DNA of 64,000 nucleotides from assembly GCF_000013645.1 (NCBI RefSeq), contig NC_007951.1:2852001-2916000 (forward strand), written 5' to 3'. The stretch comes from Paraburkholderia xenovorans LB400 (lineage in GTDB: Bacteria > Pseudomonadota > Gammaproteobacteria > Burkholderiales > Burkholderiaceae). The notes under the pieces are model-generated. The model was not told the DNA's origin, ran no database searches, and saw only the letters and a program-made list of their open reading frames with translations. Positions 42,583-50,581 of this stretch are shown in pieces (the stretch's first letter is position 1; each line of letters opens with the position of its first letter). The position numbers and the translations under genes are program-made.

Positions 42583-43062
42583 TTACTTCTTGATGTCGGC
42601 TTCCACGAGGACGCGACGTCCGCTGGCCGAAAGCAGATCGTGCAAGGCCTGCAGCGCCGCAAGTCCGCACTGCGTGTCCTGCTCGCCGTTGCCGCCGCTC
42701 AGACCCACGCCGCCAATCACCTGATCGTCGACCACGATCGGAAAGCCTCCGACAAACGCGGCAAAGCGCCCCTCGAAACTCAGCTGAATGCCAAACGCCT
42801 CGTTGCCCGGCAATGCGGGCCCGTGAGGCGCCTTGGTAAAGAGATGGGTCGAGCGCTTATGGCCCGCCGCCGTGAACGCCTTGTTCCACGCGATCTGGGG
42901 TCCGGTGATGCGCGCGTCGTCGGCCCGCTCCAGCACGATCGGATACCCGCCGTCATCGACGATGCAGACCGACTCGGCCACGTTGATCGCTTTCGCTTTC
43001 TCCAGGGCGGCGCGCGCCATCGCGCGCGCCTCGGACAGCTCAAGCTTGAAAAAACTCTTCAT
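42583..43062 (-). CDS. GlcG/HbpS-family heme-binding-like protein
   Basis: A 159-aa protein with the GlcG/HbpS layout: VCIVDDGGYPIVLERADDAR, AWNKAFTAAGHKRSTHLF, FGIQLSFEGRFAAFVGGFPI and VIGGVGLSGGNGEQDTQC. Members bind heme or cobalamin or sit beside oxidative catabolic genes with unknown roles. No signal peptide, so it is cytoplasmic. Fourth... position in the minus-strand run is third, after the diiron and aldehyde dehydrogenase genes. Weak ribosome site. Role in the pathway unknown. Confidence 0.88.
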   Translation of the reverse strand: MKSFFKLELSEARAMARAALEKAKAINVAESVCIVDDGGYPIVLERADDARITGPQIAWNKAFTAAGHKRSTHLFTKAPHGPALPGNEAFGIQLSFEGRFAAFVGGFPIVVDDQVIGGVGLSGGNGEQDTQCGLAALQALHDLLSASGRRVLVEADIKK

Positions 43063-43122
43063 GATGGATTTTCTGAAATGAATGGATTGTCGTCGTAGCG
43101 AAGCGTCGCCCGGGAGACCGGA

Positions 43123-44580
43123 TCACAGCCCGCGATAGACGGTCTTGATCTGCGTGTAGAACTCGAGTCCGGCTCGCCCCGATTCGCGGAACGTTGACGT
43201 GCTCGATCGCTTCAGGCCGCCAAACGGCGCATTGATCACATTGCCGGTAGTGGTGCGATTGATCTTGACGGTCCCCGCCTCGATCTCGTCGGCAAACCGG
43301 TGCATGTAGCGTGGATTCGAAGTGGCAATCGCCGCCGACAGGCCGTACTCCGTATCGTTCGCCTTCGCGATCGCGTCGTCGTAGCCCGTCACGGACGTGA
43401 TGGCTAGCACGGGTCCGAAAATTTCCTCGCGATAAATGCGCGCGCTCTCGGGAACGTCGCTGAACACCGCGGGCGTGACGTAGTAGCCGTGCTCGAAGCC
43501 CTCGCCCGTCAGCTGCTCGCCTCCGATCAGATGCGTCGACTGTTCCTTGCCGGACGCAACATATCCGAGTACCGATTCGAGCTGCTTGCGATTGGCAAGC
43601 GGGCCGAGGTCCATACCGGGAGTAACGCCGCTGCCGATCTTGAGGCTCTTTACCCGCTCGACCAGTTTTGCCGTGAATGTTTCGCGCACCGACTCCATGA
43701 CCAGGATTCGGCTGGTGCCGGTACAAGCCTGCCCGCTCAGCGACAACCCGCCTTTAACCGCGAGATCCACGGCGCGGTCGAGATCCGCATCGTCCATCAC
43801 GATCAGCGGATTCTTCCCGCCGAGTTCCATCTGCGTGCGCGTCGTGATCGGCACGGAGCGGTGAATATGTTCGCCTGCGGCGGTCGAGCCGGTAAACGAG
43901 ATGGCACGCACGACCGGCGACTCTGTAATCGCAGCACCGATATCCGACGCGCGGCCCGTGATGAAGTTGAGCACGCCGGCAGGAATGCCCGCCTGTGCAA
44001 ATGCTTCGGCCAACCGGTAGCCGATCAGCGGCGCGTCGGACGACGGCTTGAAAATCACCGTGTTCCCGGCCATCAGCGCGGGCGCAATCTTGCGCGCCGG
44101 GATGGAGATGGGGAAATTCCACGGCGTGATGACCGTGACCACGCCCAGCGGCTCGCGCTGCGTGTACACGTGCTGCTCCGGATCGTCGCTCGGAAACGTC
44201 TCGCCGGTGAATGACTGCGCCTCGACCGCATAAAAACGCAGGACCTGGGCGGACCGGAGAATTTCGTCGCGGCTTTGCGCGAGCGGCTTGCCCTCTTCGC
44301 GCGTCAACTCCTGTGCGAAGGTATCTGCGTGACTCTCCAGCCAGTCGGCCGCCTTGTTGACGATCCTGGCCCGCGCCGTGACCGGCGTGCGACGCCATTG
44401 CGCGAAGGCGGACGACGCGGCCTGGATCGCCGCCTGCGCATCCGCGACCACCGACGCCTGAAACTGGCCGACGACATCGCGCGTATCGGCCGGATTGATA
44501 TTCGCGAAGGTCTTCCCGCTGACGCTCTCGGTCCACTCTCCGGCGATCAGGTTCTTGAATACAGTTGCGGATTCGCTCAT
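43123..44580 (-). CDS. NAD(P)-dependent aldehyde dehydrogenase
   Basis: A 485-aa ALDH-superfamily enzyme. N-terminal NLIAGEWTESVSGKTFANIN, cofactor motif VTVITPWNFPISIPARKIAP, FTGSTAAGEHIH, glutamate in QMELGGKNPLIVMDDADLD and catalytic cysteine in LSLSGQACTGTSRI. The closest functional groups are alpha-ketoglutarate-semialdehyde and aromatic/aliphatic aldehyde dehydrogenases. Start at 44580 (MSESATVF) follows AGAGGAT. It is second in the minus-strand run, 84 bp after the diiron gene, and would oxidise an aldehyde product of the pathway. Confidence 0.92.
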   Translation of the reverse strand: MSESATVFKNLIAGEWTESVSGKTFANINPADTRDVVGQFQASVVADAQAAIQAASSAFAQWRRTPVTARARIVNKAADWLESHADTFAQELTREEGKPLAQSRDEILRSAQVLRFYAVEAQSFTGETFPSDDPEQHVYTQREPLGVVTVITPWNFPISIPARKIAPALMAGNTVIFKPSSDAPLIGYRLAEAFAQAGIPAGVLNFITGRASDIGAAITESPVVRAISFTGSTAAGEHIHRSVPITTRTQMELGGKNPLIVMDDADLDRAVDLAVKGGLSLSGQACTGTSRILVMESVRETFTAKLVERVKSLKIGSGVTPGMDLGPLANRKQLESVLGYVASGKEQSTHLIGGEQLTGEGFEHGYYVTPAVFSDVPESARIYREEIFGPVLAITSVTGYDDAIAKANDTEYGLSAAIATSNPRYMHRFADEIEAGTVKINRTTTGNVINAPFGGLKRSSTSTFRESGRAGLEFYTQIKTVYRGL

Positions 44581-44664
44581 TACACATCCTCTTTTACGCG
44601 GCGGCAGTTTCGCTGCCACCGTACCAACAGAACAACCGGGCCGCAGCACCCGGCCCCGACGAAC

Positions 44665-45396
44665 TCAGGCGGCGAGCCCGAGTTCCGGCAGCGGGATTTC
44701 CTTCTCGACGTAGTCGTAATAAAGGGCCGTTGTGTAGAGCAGGCGCATCTGGGCGCCGATCTCGCAGATCTTCAGACAGCGCTGCTGGAGTTCCACCGTA
44801 GTCGCGTTCTCGAGCACGATCTGGTAGCCGCGCTCGCCGTGAATCTCGTCCGACACGATGTGCAGGTCGAAGAATTCGACCTCTTCGTCCGTGAACTGGT
44901 ACTTCTCGCGCAGCGTCGGCGTCTGCTTGCGGTAGATGGACGGCACTTGCGACTCGAGACCGACCACGAGCGCAGCAACGGCGACGACCGGGTCTTCCCG
45001 CATGGCCACCGAATAGCACCAGGCCTGCAGGCCGCGTGTGGTCGGCGACATGTTGTCGGGGTTGATCACGCGCTCACGCGTCGTGCCGCACGCTTCGGCA
45101 AAGCGGATCAGCAGGTCGGTATGACGATCGCCGCCGATTTCTTCTTCATACATGTTGGCCAGCAGAAAATCCTTGGCCTCGGTCATGTGGTCGGGCGTGC
45201 GCGCGTAGAGATAGGCCAGGTAGTCGGCGAACGGGCCGACATAGTGATAGTGGTTCTCGGCCCAGCGGGCGAGATGTCCACGGGAGAGCTTGCCGCTCGC
45301 CCACGCGATGCTGAACGGCGCCTTGTTGGCGCTCTTGCCCTTGATCGCTTCTTCAAGCGCCTTACGGAAATCGTCACGATTCAATAGTTCGGCCAT
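44665..45396 (-). CDS. PqqC/CADD-like heme-oxygenase-fold diiron oxidase or oxygenase
   Basis: A 243-aa all-helical protein of the TenA/PqqC superfamily. The six metal ligands of diiron members such as CADD are all in register: E85 and H92 (MYEEEIGGDRHTDLL), E148 (ALVVGLESQVP), and H179, D183, H186 (DLHIVSDEIHGERGY). True PqqC and TenA lack this set. Known diiron members (UndA, BesC, SznF, CADD) perform oxygen-dependent C-C or C-N chemistry on fatty or amino acids. Start at 45396 follows AGGAG. It heads the minus-strand operon; ferredoxins are divergently encoded. Alternative: a CADD-like pABA synthase, which does not need the neighbours seen here. Confidence 0.85.
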   Translation of the reverse strand: MAELLNRDDFRKALEEAIKGKSANKAPFSIAWASGKLSRGHLARWAENHYHYVGPFADYLAYLYARTPDHMTEAKDFLLANMYEEEIGGDRHTDLLIRFAEACGTTRERVINPDNMSPTTRGLQAWCYSVAMREDPVVAVAALVVGLESQVPSIYRKQTPTLREKYQFTDEEVEFFDLHIVSDEIHGERGYQIVLENATTVELQQRCLKICEIGAQMRLLYTTALYYDYVEKEIPLPELGLAA

Positions 45397-45493
45397 TTTC
45401 TCTGCTCCTGATCTTGGTGGGAACGACGTCCGCGGTGCGTGGCCGGTGGCCCGAACAGCAGACAGCGGAGATAGCATAAAGCAAATACAAGAA

Positions 45494-45507
45494 TACTGTA
45501 TACTGAA
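45494..45507. promoter_or_regulatory. GTATAC-centred palindrome upstream of the diiron operon
   Basis: GTATAC at 45498-45503 in the context TACTGTATACTGAA, about 100 bp before the minus-strand operon. One of four similar sites (45498, 45643, 49189, 49398). GntR-type regulators often bind such sequences; regulator not in the window. Confidence 0.5.
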
Positions 45508-45638
45508 AACTAATAGTGTTTACCCGCACCGAAGTCGGCGCAGCTTCCGCTCGACCTTGTGGGTATTAGCCTCAGCGACCAACATGAAGTACTACATGAA
45601 TTGCATGTCGGCGGTGAAACTATATCGCACGCTCAGGC

Positions 45639-45652
45639 AACAGTATACAATG
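45639..45652. promoter_or_regulatory. GTATAC-centred palindrome upstream of the ferredoxin operon
   Basis: GTATAC at 45643-45648 in the context AACAGTATACAATG, 85 bp before the first ferredoxin gene. Its complement (CATTGTATACTGTT) aligns with the site at 45494-45507. The rest of the 336-bp divergent gap 45397-45732 is AT-rich and has no gene. Confidence 0.5.
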
Positions 45653-45732
45653 TTCCAAAGGACGCGATGAAATTGCAGAGCAATGCAATGTGCCGGGTCC
45701 GGGACCCATCCGATGCAAAGGAAGAAACAGTC

Positions 45733-46038
45733 ATGCCTATCGTCACATTTCACCGGGACGGACAGACCTACCGGGACGAAGTAAAGGAACACACGAACCT
45801 TGTCGTTCGCGCCGGGATCAGGCAGTTTCCCTTTCCACATCTGCGGTACGAATGCGGCATGGGGAAGTGCTCCCGATGCGCGTGCGTCGTCCGCGCCGGC
45901 GGCGAACATCTTCCGCCACCCAACTGGAAGGAAAAGAAACAGCTCGGGGAGCGGCTCGAGCAGGGCTATCGTCTCGCCTGCCAACTCTGGATCGAACACG
46001 ACATCGAACTCGAACAAACGGACATGGAGACACTATGA
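45733..46038 (+). CDS. 2Fe-2S ferredoxin
   Basis: A 101-aa plant-type ferredoxin: ECGMGKCSRCACVV (C-x4-C-x2-C) plus a distant cysteine in GYRLACQLW. Start at 45733 (MPIVTFHRDG) follows AAAGGAAG; the same frame is open back to 45559 but that stretch spans the GTATAC operator. First gene of the plus-strand operon; its stop overlaps the next start (ATGA, 46035-46038). Likely carries electrons to the divergently encoded diiron protein. Confidence 0.92.
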   Translation: MPIVTFHRDGQTYRDEVKEHTNLVVRAGIRQFPFPHLRYECGMGKCSRCACVVRAGGEHLPPPNWKEKKQLGERLEQGYRLACQLWIEHDIELEQTDMETL

Positions 46039-46373
46039 ACGACATTGCAATCACGCCGGTCAGCTATGTAATTCTCACCAGCAAGCCGGGGCAGTACCGG
46101 ACGGAAGCCGCGGGCAAGCTGACCCCGGCCGAGGCGTGGGACTACGTGTATTGCGGGCGCCACCTGGCCACCTTCGTGATCGCGACGCTCTATGGCGAGG
46201 CGCGAATTCGCGTCGTCGACGAATCCGGCGACGCGGCCGTCAACGACATGCCGGTCCGATTTCTCGAGAAATTCCCCGACAGGGACGCTGCCTTCAAGGC
46301 GCTCCAGATACTCGTGGGCACGCGCAATTCCGACGCACAGCTTCTGCAACGGGTCGGCGCGCGCGCCGCCTGA
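46035..46373 (+). CDS. Unknown 112-aa protein between two ferredoxins
   Basis: A soluble protein starting MNDIAITPVSYVILTSKPGQ. It has two similar alpha/beta stretches (AEAWDYVYCGRHLATFVIAT and RDAAFKALQILVGTRNSDAQ) and no cysteine cluster. Translationally coupled to the first ferredoxin (ATGA) and followed 44 bp later by a second one, so it probably belongs to the same redox complex, perhaps as an effector or docking subunit like the small regulatory subunits of multicomponent oxygenases. I do not recognise the family. Confidence 0.8.
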   Translation: MNDIAITPVSYVILTSKPGQYRTEAAGKLTPAEAWDYVYCGRHLATFVIATLYGEARIRVVDESGDAAVNDMPVRFLEKFPDRDAAFKALQILVGTRNSDAQLLQRVGARAA

Positions 46374-46417
46374 GCTCGTCGCATCGATCCAGCAGTTCAA
46401 CAGAACAGGCTTTCTGC

Positions 46418-46696
46418 ATGATCCAGATTACTTTTCTCAGCAATGACAACAAGTGCGTCAGCGCGCCCCCCAACAGCAATCTGCTTCGCGTTTCCCTGCG
46501 CGAAAAAGGCGGTATTCCGTTCAAGTGCGGCGGCGGCCTTTGCGGCACGTGCAGGTGCAAGGTCGAACAGGGCATAGAGAATACCGACGCCGTGAAGGAG
46601 AAGGAAAAGCGGCACCTGAGCGCCGCTGAACTCGAGGCAGGCTACCGGATGGCCTGTCAGACATTCGTCAACGGAGACGTGAGCGTGTCATGGTGA
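46418..46696 (+). CDS. 2Fe-2S ferredoxin (second)
   Basis: A 92-aa ferredoxin with CGGGLCGTCRCKV (C-x4-C-x2-C) and the fourth cysteine in GYRMACQTF. It differs clearly from the first ferredoxin, so this is not a fresh duplication. Ribosome site is weak; translation may depend on the upstream gene. It overlaps the hydrolase start by 7 bp. Confidence 0.92.
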   Translation: MIQITFLSNDNKCVSAPPNSNLLRVSLREKGGIPFKCGGGLCGTCRCKVEQGIENTDAVKEKEKRHLSAAELEAGYRMACQTFVNGDVSVSW

Positions 46697-47676
46697 CGCC
46701 TGAACTCACACTCGAACCGCATGGTTCGCTGCCAGAAGACCAGCGTCGCCTGATGCTGGATATCGGCCCCCGCTGGGGCGAGGATATTCTCGGACACCGG
46801 CTGAAAGTGGTCGAGTGTTATACGCCCGTCGTGGCGGCTGCGCCGAAGGACGGCATCGTGGTCGAACGGGACGTGCGCTATGGTCCACATGAACGGCATG
46901 TGCTCGATACGTTCCTGCCCGCCCGCAGCACGGAGACCGTCCAGGCCGGGCACGGCCGTCCGCTCGATGCAGTCGTATTCGTGCATGGTGGCGCGTTCGT
47001 CCGCGGCAACAAAAGCGTGAACGGCGAGATTTACGATAACGTGTGCTACTGGTTCGCTTCGCAGGGATTGGTGGCCATCAACGTCGAATACCGGCTTGCC
47101 GACGCCGCGCCCTATCCGGAAGGAGCCCGGGATGTCTGCGATGCACTCGCGTTCATCCACCGGAATGCCGAGAGGTTGAGCATCGACCCGCACCGTGTTT
47201 TCGTGATCGGCCATTCGGCGGGCGGCGCCCACGCGGCGACCTGCCTGTTCGATCCGGCCATCACGGAGAAAACCCCGCCGCCGCCCGTTGCCGGACTCGT
47301 GCTGATCAGCGCCCGACTCGTTGCCGACGTGCGCAGCGGCAATCCGAATGCGAAGCCGGTGCGCGCGTACTTCGGGGACGACGAAACGCTCTACCCCGAA
47401 CGCTCGCCGCTCGCGCACGTGGCACGATCCACGGTGCCGCTGATGATCGCGATCGCCGAATTCGAGAACCCCTACCTCGACGAATACGGTGCCCAGTTCT
47501 TCGTCGAAGCATTGCGACACCGCGGCGTCCCTCCGCGTCTCATCCAGTTGCGGGGACACAACCATACGTCGATCGTCGCGCACTTCAACTCGGGCGAGGA
47601 ATACCTCGGGCGCGAAATCCTTCATTTCATCGCCAATGTGCCGGGCCACGCTGTCCGGCATGACACACCGGAATGA
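46690..47676 (+). CDS. Alpha/beta hydrolase, HSL/kynurenine-formamidase-like
   Basis: A 328-aa serine hydrolase. Oxyanion motif VVFVHGGAFVRGNKSV, nucleophile elbow FVIGHSAGGAHAA (serine), and late acid and histidine (LRGHNHTSIV). The layout resembles arylformamidases and carboxylesterases. Start at 46690 overlaps the ferredoxin stop. Last gene of the plus-strand operon; it would hydrolyse an ester or amide, either the entry substrate or an intermediate. Confidence 0.9.
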   Translation: MVTPELTLEPHGSLPEDQRRLMLDIGPRWGEDILGHRLKVVECYTPVVAAAPKDGIVVERDVRYGPHERHVLDTFLPARSTETVQAGHGRPLDAVVFVHGGAFVRGNKSVNGEIYDNVCYWFASQGLVAINVEYRLADAAPYPEGARDVCDALAFIHRNAERLSIDPHRVFVIGHSAGGAHAATCLFDPAITEKTPPPPVAGLVLISARLVADVRSGNPNAKPVRAYFGDDETLYPERSPLAHVARSTVPLMIAIAEFENPYLDEYGAQFFVEALRHRGVPPRLIQLRGHNHTSIVAHFNSGEEYLGREILHFIANVPGHAVRHDTPE

Positions 47677-47858
47677 AGTCGCGGATCTTGAGGTGTTTTG
47701 ACGGCGTACCTCAGAAGTCCTCAAGATCGTCCGGCCCACTGCCGGCAATACCACGAATCCGGAGTGCGCCGTGATGCGGCGGACCGCTCGACCCGCGCGT
47801 TGCCGCGCTGCCGCGTAATTTCTCGCGAGGTGATCCGTCAATTGCGCGTGCTGCGACT

Positions 47859-49049
47859 TCAGCACGGCAATGCATCGATCTCTCCGCCAGACCAGGTGAA
47901 TGATTCCGGGGTCGCGGCGCGGGTGCGATTCGTGGCTTCATCTTCCAGCCTGAACTCGTTGACGGCCTGCTGAAGTTGCGAAGCCTGAGCCGATAAAGAG
48001 GACGCTGCTGCCGCAGCTTCCTCGACAAGCGCGGCGTTCTGCTGCGTAGTCGAGTCCATATGCGCGACTGCCTGGTTCACCTCTTCGACGCCGACGCTCT
48101 GTTCCGCCAGCGCAACGGAAATTTCGCCGAGCAAGCTCGCCACTCCGCTCACCGCGCGGATTATTTCCTTCATCGTGGCGCCGGCGTCATTGACGAGCCG
48201 CGATCCACTCGCGACGTGATCGACCGAATCGACGATCAGCCCTCGGATCTCCTTCGCCGCTGTCGCGCTGCGCTGGGCGAGGCTGCGCACCTCGCCTGCC
48301 ACGACGGCAAAACCTCTGCCCTGCTCACCCGCACGGGCGGCCTCCACCGCGGCGTTGAGCGCCAGAATATTGGTCTGAAATGCGATGCCCTCGATCACCT
48401 CGATGATGCTGACGATCTTGCCCGAACTGGCGCTGATCGACTCCATGCTGCCCACCACCCGTTCCACCACCGCGCCTCCATGCGTCGCAACGGCCGATGC
48501 GTCGGTAGCGAGCGCGTTCGCCGCGCGGGCGCGCTCCGCATTCTGACGCACGGTTGCGGTGATCCTGTCCATGCCTGCGGCCGTCTCCTGCAACGAGGCA
48601 GCCTGCCGTTCAGTGCGTTGCGACAGGTCGCCGTTTCCCGAACTGATTTGCTGGGATGCGATGGCGATCGTATCGGTCGACCGCTTGATACCGGTGACAA
48701 GGTCTGTCAGCGTATCTTCCATGTTGGCCAGCGCGTTAAGCAGCCGGCCGAATTCACCACGCTGCCCGGCTGGAAATTCCTTGCTCAGATCGCCCGATGC
48801 CACGGTCTCCGCGATATAGATCGCGTCGGCAAGCGGCTTGTCGACGCTTCGCGCCAGCACGGCAACGGACAATACGCACACGGCGGCCGCGAGAACGCCC
48901 AGCCCGACAAGCGACGCGCATTCGCGCGCGAAGCCGGGACTTCGAGTGTCCATATGGACGAGACTCAGCGCAATAATTCCTGCTAGCAGCAGGAACAACA
49001 GACCATACGACAGCGCGAGCCGGTAACCGATTTTCAAATCGCCAAACAT
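47859..49049 (-). CDS. Methyl-accepting chemotaxis protein without periplasmic sensor domain
   Basis: A 396-aa chemoreceptor. Two transmembrane helices (about 10-32 and 47-66) are separated by only about 14 residues, so the usual 120-200-aa ligand domain is absent. A HAMP-like linker follows, then a complete signalling domain with the hairpin tip EGIAFQTNILALNAAVEAAR and AGEQGRGFAVVAGEVRSLAQ. The C-terminus has no CheR-docking pentapeptide. It lies downstream of the catabolic operon and has a GTATAC site upstream, so it may respond to the same compound through a partner protein or through internal redox state. Confidence 0.92.
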   Translation of the reverse strand: MFGDLKIGYRLALSYGLLFLLLAGIIALSLVHMDTRSPGFARECASLVGLGVLAAAVCVLSVAVLARSVDKPLADAIYIAETVASGDLSKEFPAGQRGEFGRLLNALANMEDTLTDLVTGIKRSTDTIAIASQQISSGNGDLSQRTERQAASLQETAAGMDRITATVRQNAERARAANALATDASAVATHGGAVVERVVGSMESISASSGKIVSIIEVIEGIAFQTNILALNAAVEAARAGEQGRGFAVVAGEVRSLAQRSATAAKEIRGLIVDSVDHVASGSRLVNDAGATMKEIIRAVSGVASLLGEISVALAEQSVGVEEVNQAVAHMDSTTQQNAALVEEAAAAASSLSAQASQLQQAVNEFRLEDEATNRTRAATPESFTWSGGEIDALPC

Positions 49050-49184
49050 GGAGTCTCCATAAACTGTATGGACTGCAAAGCGACGAGATTTTTTCAGTTC
49101 GTCCCGTCGACCCTTGTCCTGGACGCCGCACGCTTGCCGATGCGTGACAGCGAGACGTGGATAACGGAATCATTCCGCTGACTA

Positions 49185-49198
49185 TTACGTATACTATG
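49185..49198. promoter_or_regulatory. GTATAC-centred site upstream of the chemoreceptor gene
   Basis: GTATAC at 49189-49194 in TTACGTATACTATG, about 140 bp before the chemoreceptor start on the minus strand. Aligns with the other three GTATAC sites. Confidence 0.45.
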
Positions 49199-49347
49199 TA
49201 CATCAACACAACCAGGCAACAAGAAAAATAAGGCGCGTTTACCCTGTGCAGGTCGCGCAGAAAGCCGGACCCTGCCCGCCATCAACGCCTTTTCGGCCGG
49301 TGCGCGCGGGGTCATATATCACGTCATAAAAATGATCGCAATGCGTC

Positions 49348-49366
49348 GATTCCCTATGAGGGAATC
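49348..49366. promoter_or_regulatory. Palindrome GATTCCCT-ATG-AGGGAATC in the porin promoter region
   Basis: Perfect 8-bp arms with a 3-nt spacer, 121 bp upstream of the porin start and 32 bp before a GTATAC site. Looks like an operator for a dimeric regulator; identity unknown. Confidence 0.5.
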
Positions 49367-49393
49367 ACCGAATAAAAAACATGTGGTCGTATA

Positions 49394-49407
49394 TTTTGTA
49401 TACACCA
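49394..49407. promoter_or_regulatory. GTATAC-centred site upstream of the porin gene
   Basis: GTATAC at 49398-49403 in TTTTGTATACACCA, about 85 bp before the porin start. With the palindrome at 49348-49366 it makes up the regulatory content of the 437-bp gap 49050-49486. Confidence 0.5.
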
Positions 49408-49486
49408 TACTGTGTTCCGCTGGATGACTACAAAACCTTCGACCTCGCACCAGCATCGAGGACGCCCGTATCAAAGGAATGCACCG

Positions 49487-50581
49487 ATGAAAAAGACGTT
49501 CTGTACTGCAGCGATACTTTCGTGCGCAGCGGCCACCGCACACGCACAGGGAAGTGTCACCTTGTATGGCCTGATTGACGCCTCCGTTCAGTTCACAACC
49601 AACCAGGACGGCGGAAAAACATGGGCGATGAGCAGTGGCACAACGCGCGGCAGCCGCTTCGGCTTGCTCGGAAGAGAAGACCTTGGTGGCGGAACCCGCG
49701 CAGTTTTCCGGCTTGAGAACGGCTTTGACGTCACGGACGGTTCGCTCGGCCAGGGCGGTTTGATGTTTGGCCGTCAAGCCTATGTCGGAATCGAAAACGA
49801 CAGCTGGGGCGCCTTGACCTTCGGCCGCCAGTACGAGTCGATGGTGGACTATGTGGCCCACCTCACGGCCGCCGACTGGTCGGTCTATATGGAACACCCG
49901 GGCGACATGGATCTGACGAACCGCGGCGTGCGTGTCGATAACTCCGTGAAGTACACGAAAAGCTACGGCGCCTTCACAGGAAGCGCGCTGTACAGCTTCG
50001 GCGGTCAGGCGGGGAGTTTTGGCAAGGACAGCATGTGGAGCCTTGGCGGCAGCTACGACGACGGCCCCCTGTACGTCGGTTTCGGCATGACTTACGCCCG
50101 TCAGCCCGGCGACCGGTCCGCCGGGACCTTCTGGAAAGCGACGAACTCCGCCATTGGCGAGTTCGTGACGGTTGCACATTCATTCCTGACTGTCGGCGGC
50201 GGCGCCGCCTACAGGTTCGGCTCGATCAAGCTCGGTGGCGACATCACGAGTACCACCTACAAGGATGGCTTCGAAGGTCAGAACGTCAACTTCATGAACT
50301 ACGAGCTCAACGGGGTGTATTACTTCACCCCGGCGTTCTCTGCCGGGCTGGGCGCCACCTACACCGACGGCAAGATCGACGCCAACGACGGCGATCCCCG
50401 CTACATCCAGTACAACGCTACCGCCACCTATAGCCTCTCCAAACGCACGGATCTTTATGCGTTTGCCACATTCCAGCGTGCTATGGGTGACGCGCAGGTC
50501 GCTCAGGTCACGCAGTTTATTTCCCCATCGAACAACCAGAAGCAGGCGTCAATAGGCGTCGGCCTGCGCCACAGCTTCTGA
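49487..50581 (+). CDS. Gram-negative porin (OmpC-like, Burkholderiales type)
   Basis: A 364-aa outer-membrane barrel. Signal peptide MKKTFCTAAILSCAAATAHA, then QGSVTLYGLIDASVQFTTNQ, the classic first strand of Burkholderia porins, GSRFGLLGREDLGGGTRAVF and the C-terminal VGLRHSF ending in Phe. It would let small solutes through, probably the substrate of the neighbouring pathway given its shared GTATAC site. Start at 49487 follows AAAGGAA; upstream in-frame Met at 49412 is before the signal peptide. Confidence 0.95.
   Translation: MKKTFCTAAILSCAAATAHAQGSVTLYGLIDASVQFTTNQDGGKTWAMSSGTTRGSRFGLLGREDLGGGTRAVFRLENGFDVTDGSLGQGGLMFGRQAYVGIENDSWGALTFGRQYESMVDYVAHLTAADWSVYMEHPGDMDLTNRGVRVDNSVKYTKSYGAFTGSALYSFGGQAGSFGKDSMWSLGGSYDDGPLYVGFGMTYARQPGDRSAGTFWKATNSAIGEFVTVAHSFLTVGGGAAYRFGSIKLGGDITSTTYKDGFEGQNVNFMNYELNGVYYFTPAFSAGLGATYTDGKIDANDGDPRYIQYNATATYSLSKRTDLYAFATFQRAMGDAQVAQVTQFISPSNNQKQASIGVGLRHSF

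Noticed and set aside
41389..43098. 569-aa plus-strand frame opposite the ferredoxin reductase and GlcG genes
   Set aside because: Antisense shadow of well-recognised proteins; composition is Arg/His-rich.
44665..45396. pqqC of a PQQ biosynthesis cluster
   Set aside because: No pqqA/B/D/E nearby, and the six diiron ligands, absent in PqqC, are all present.
45559..45732. N-terminal extension of the first ferredoxin from a GTG start
   Set aside because: The stretch contains the GTATAC operator and is AT-rich; the shorter start has a good ribosome site and a normal ferredoxin N-terminus.
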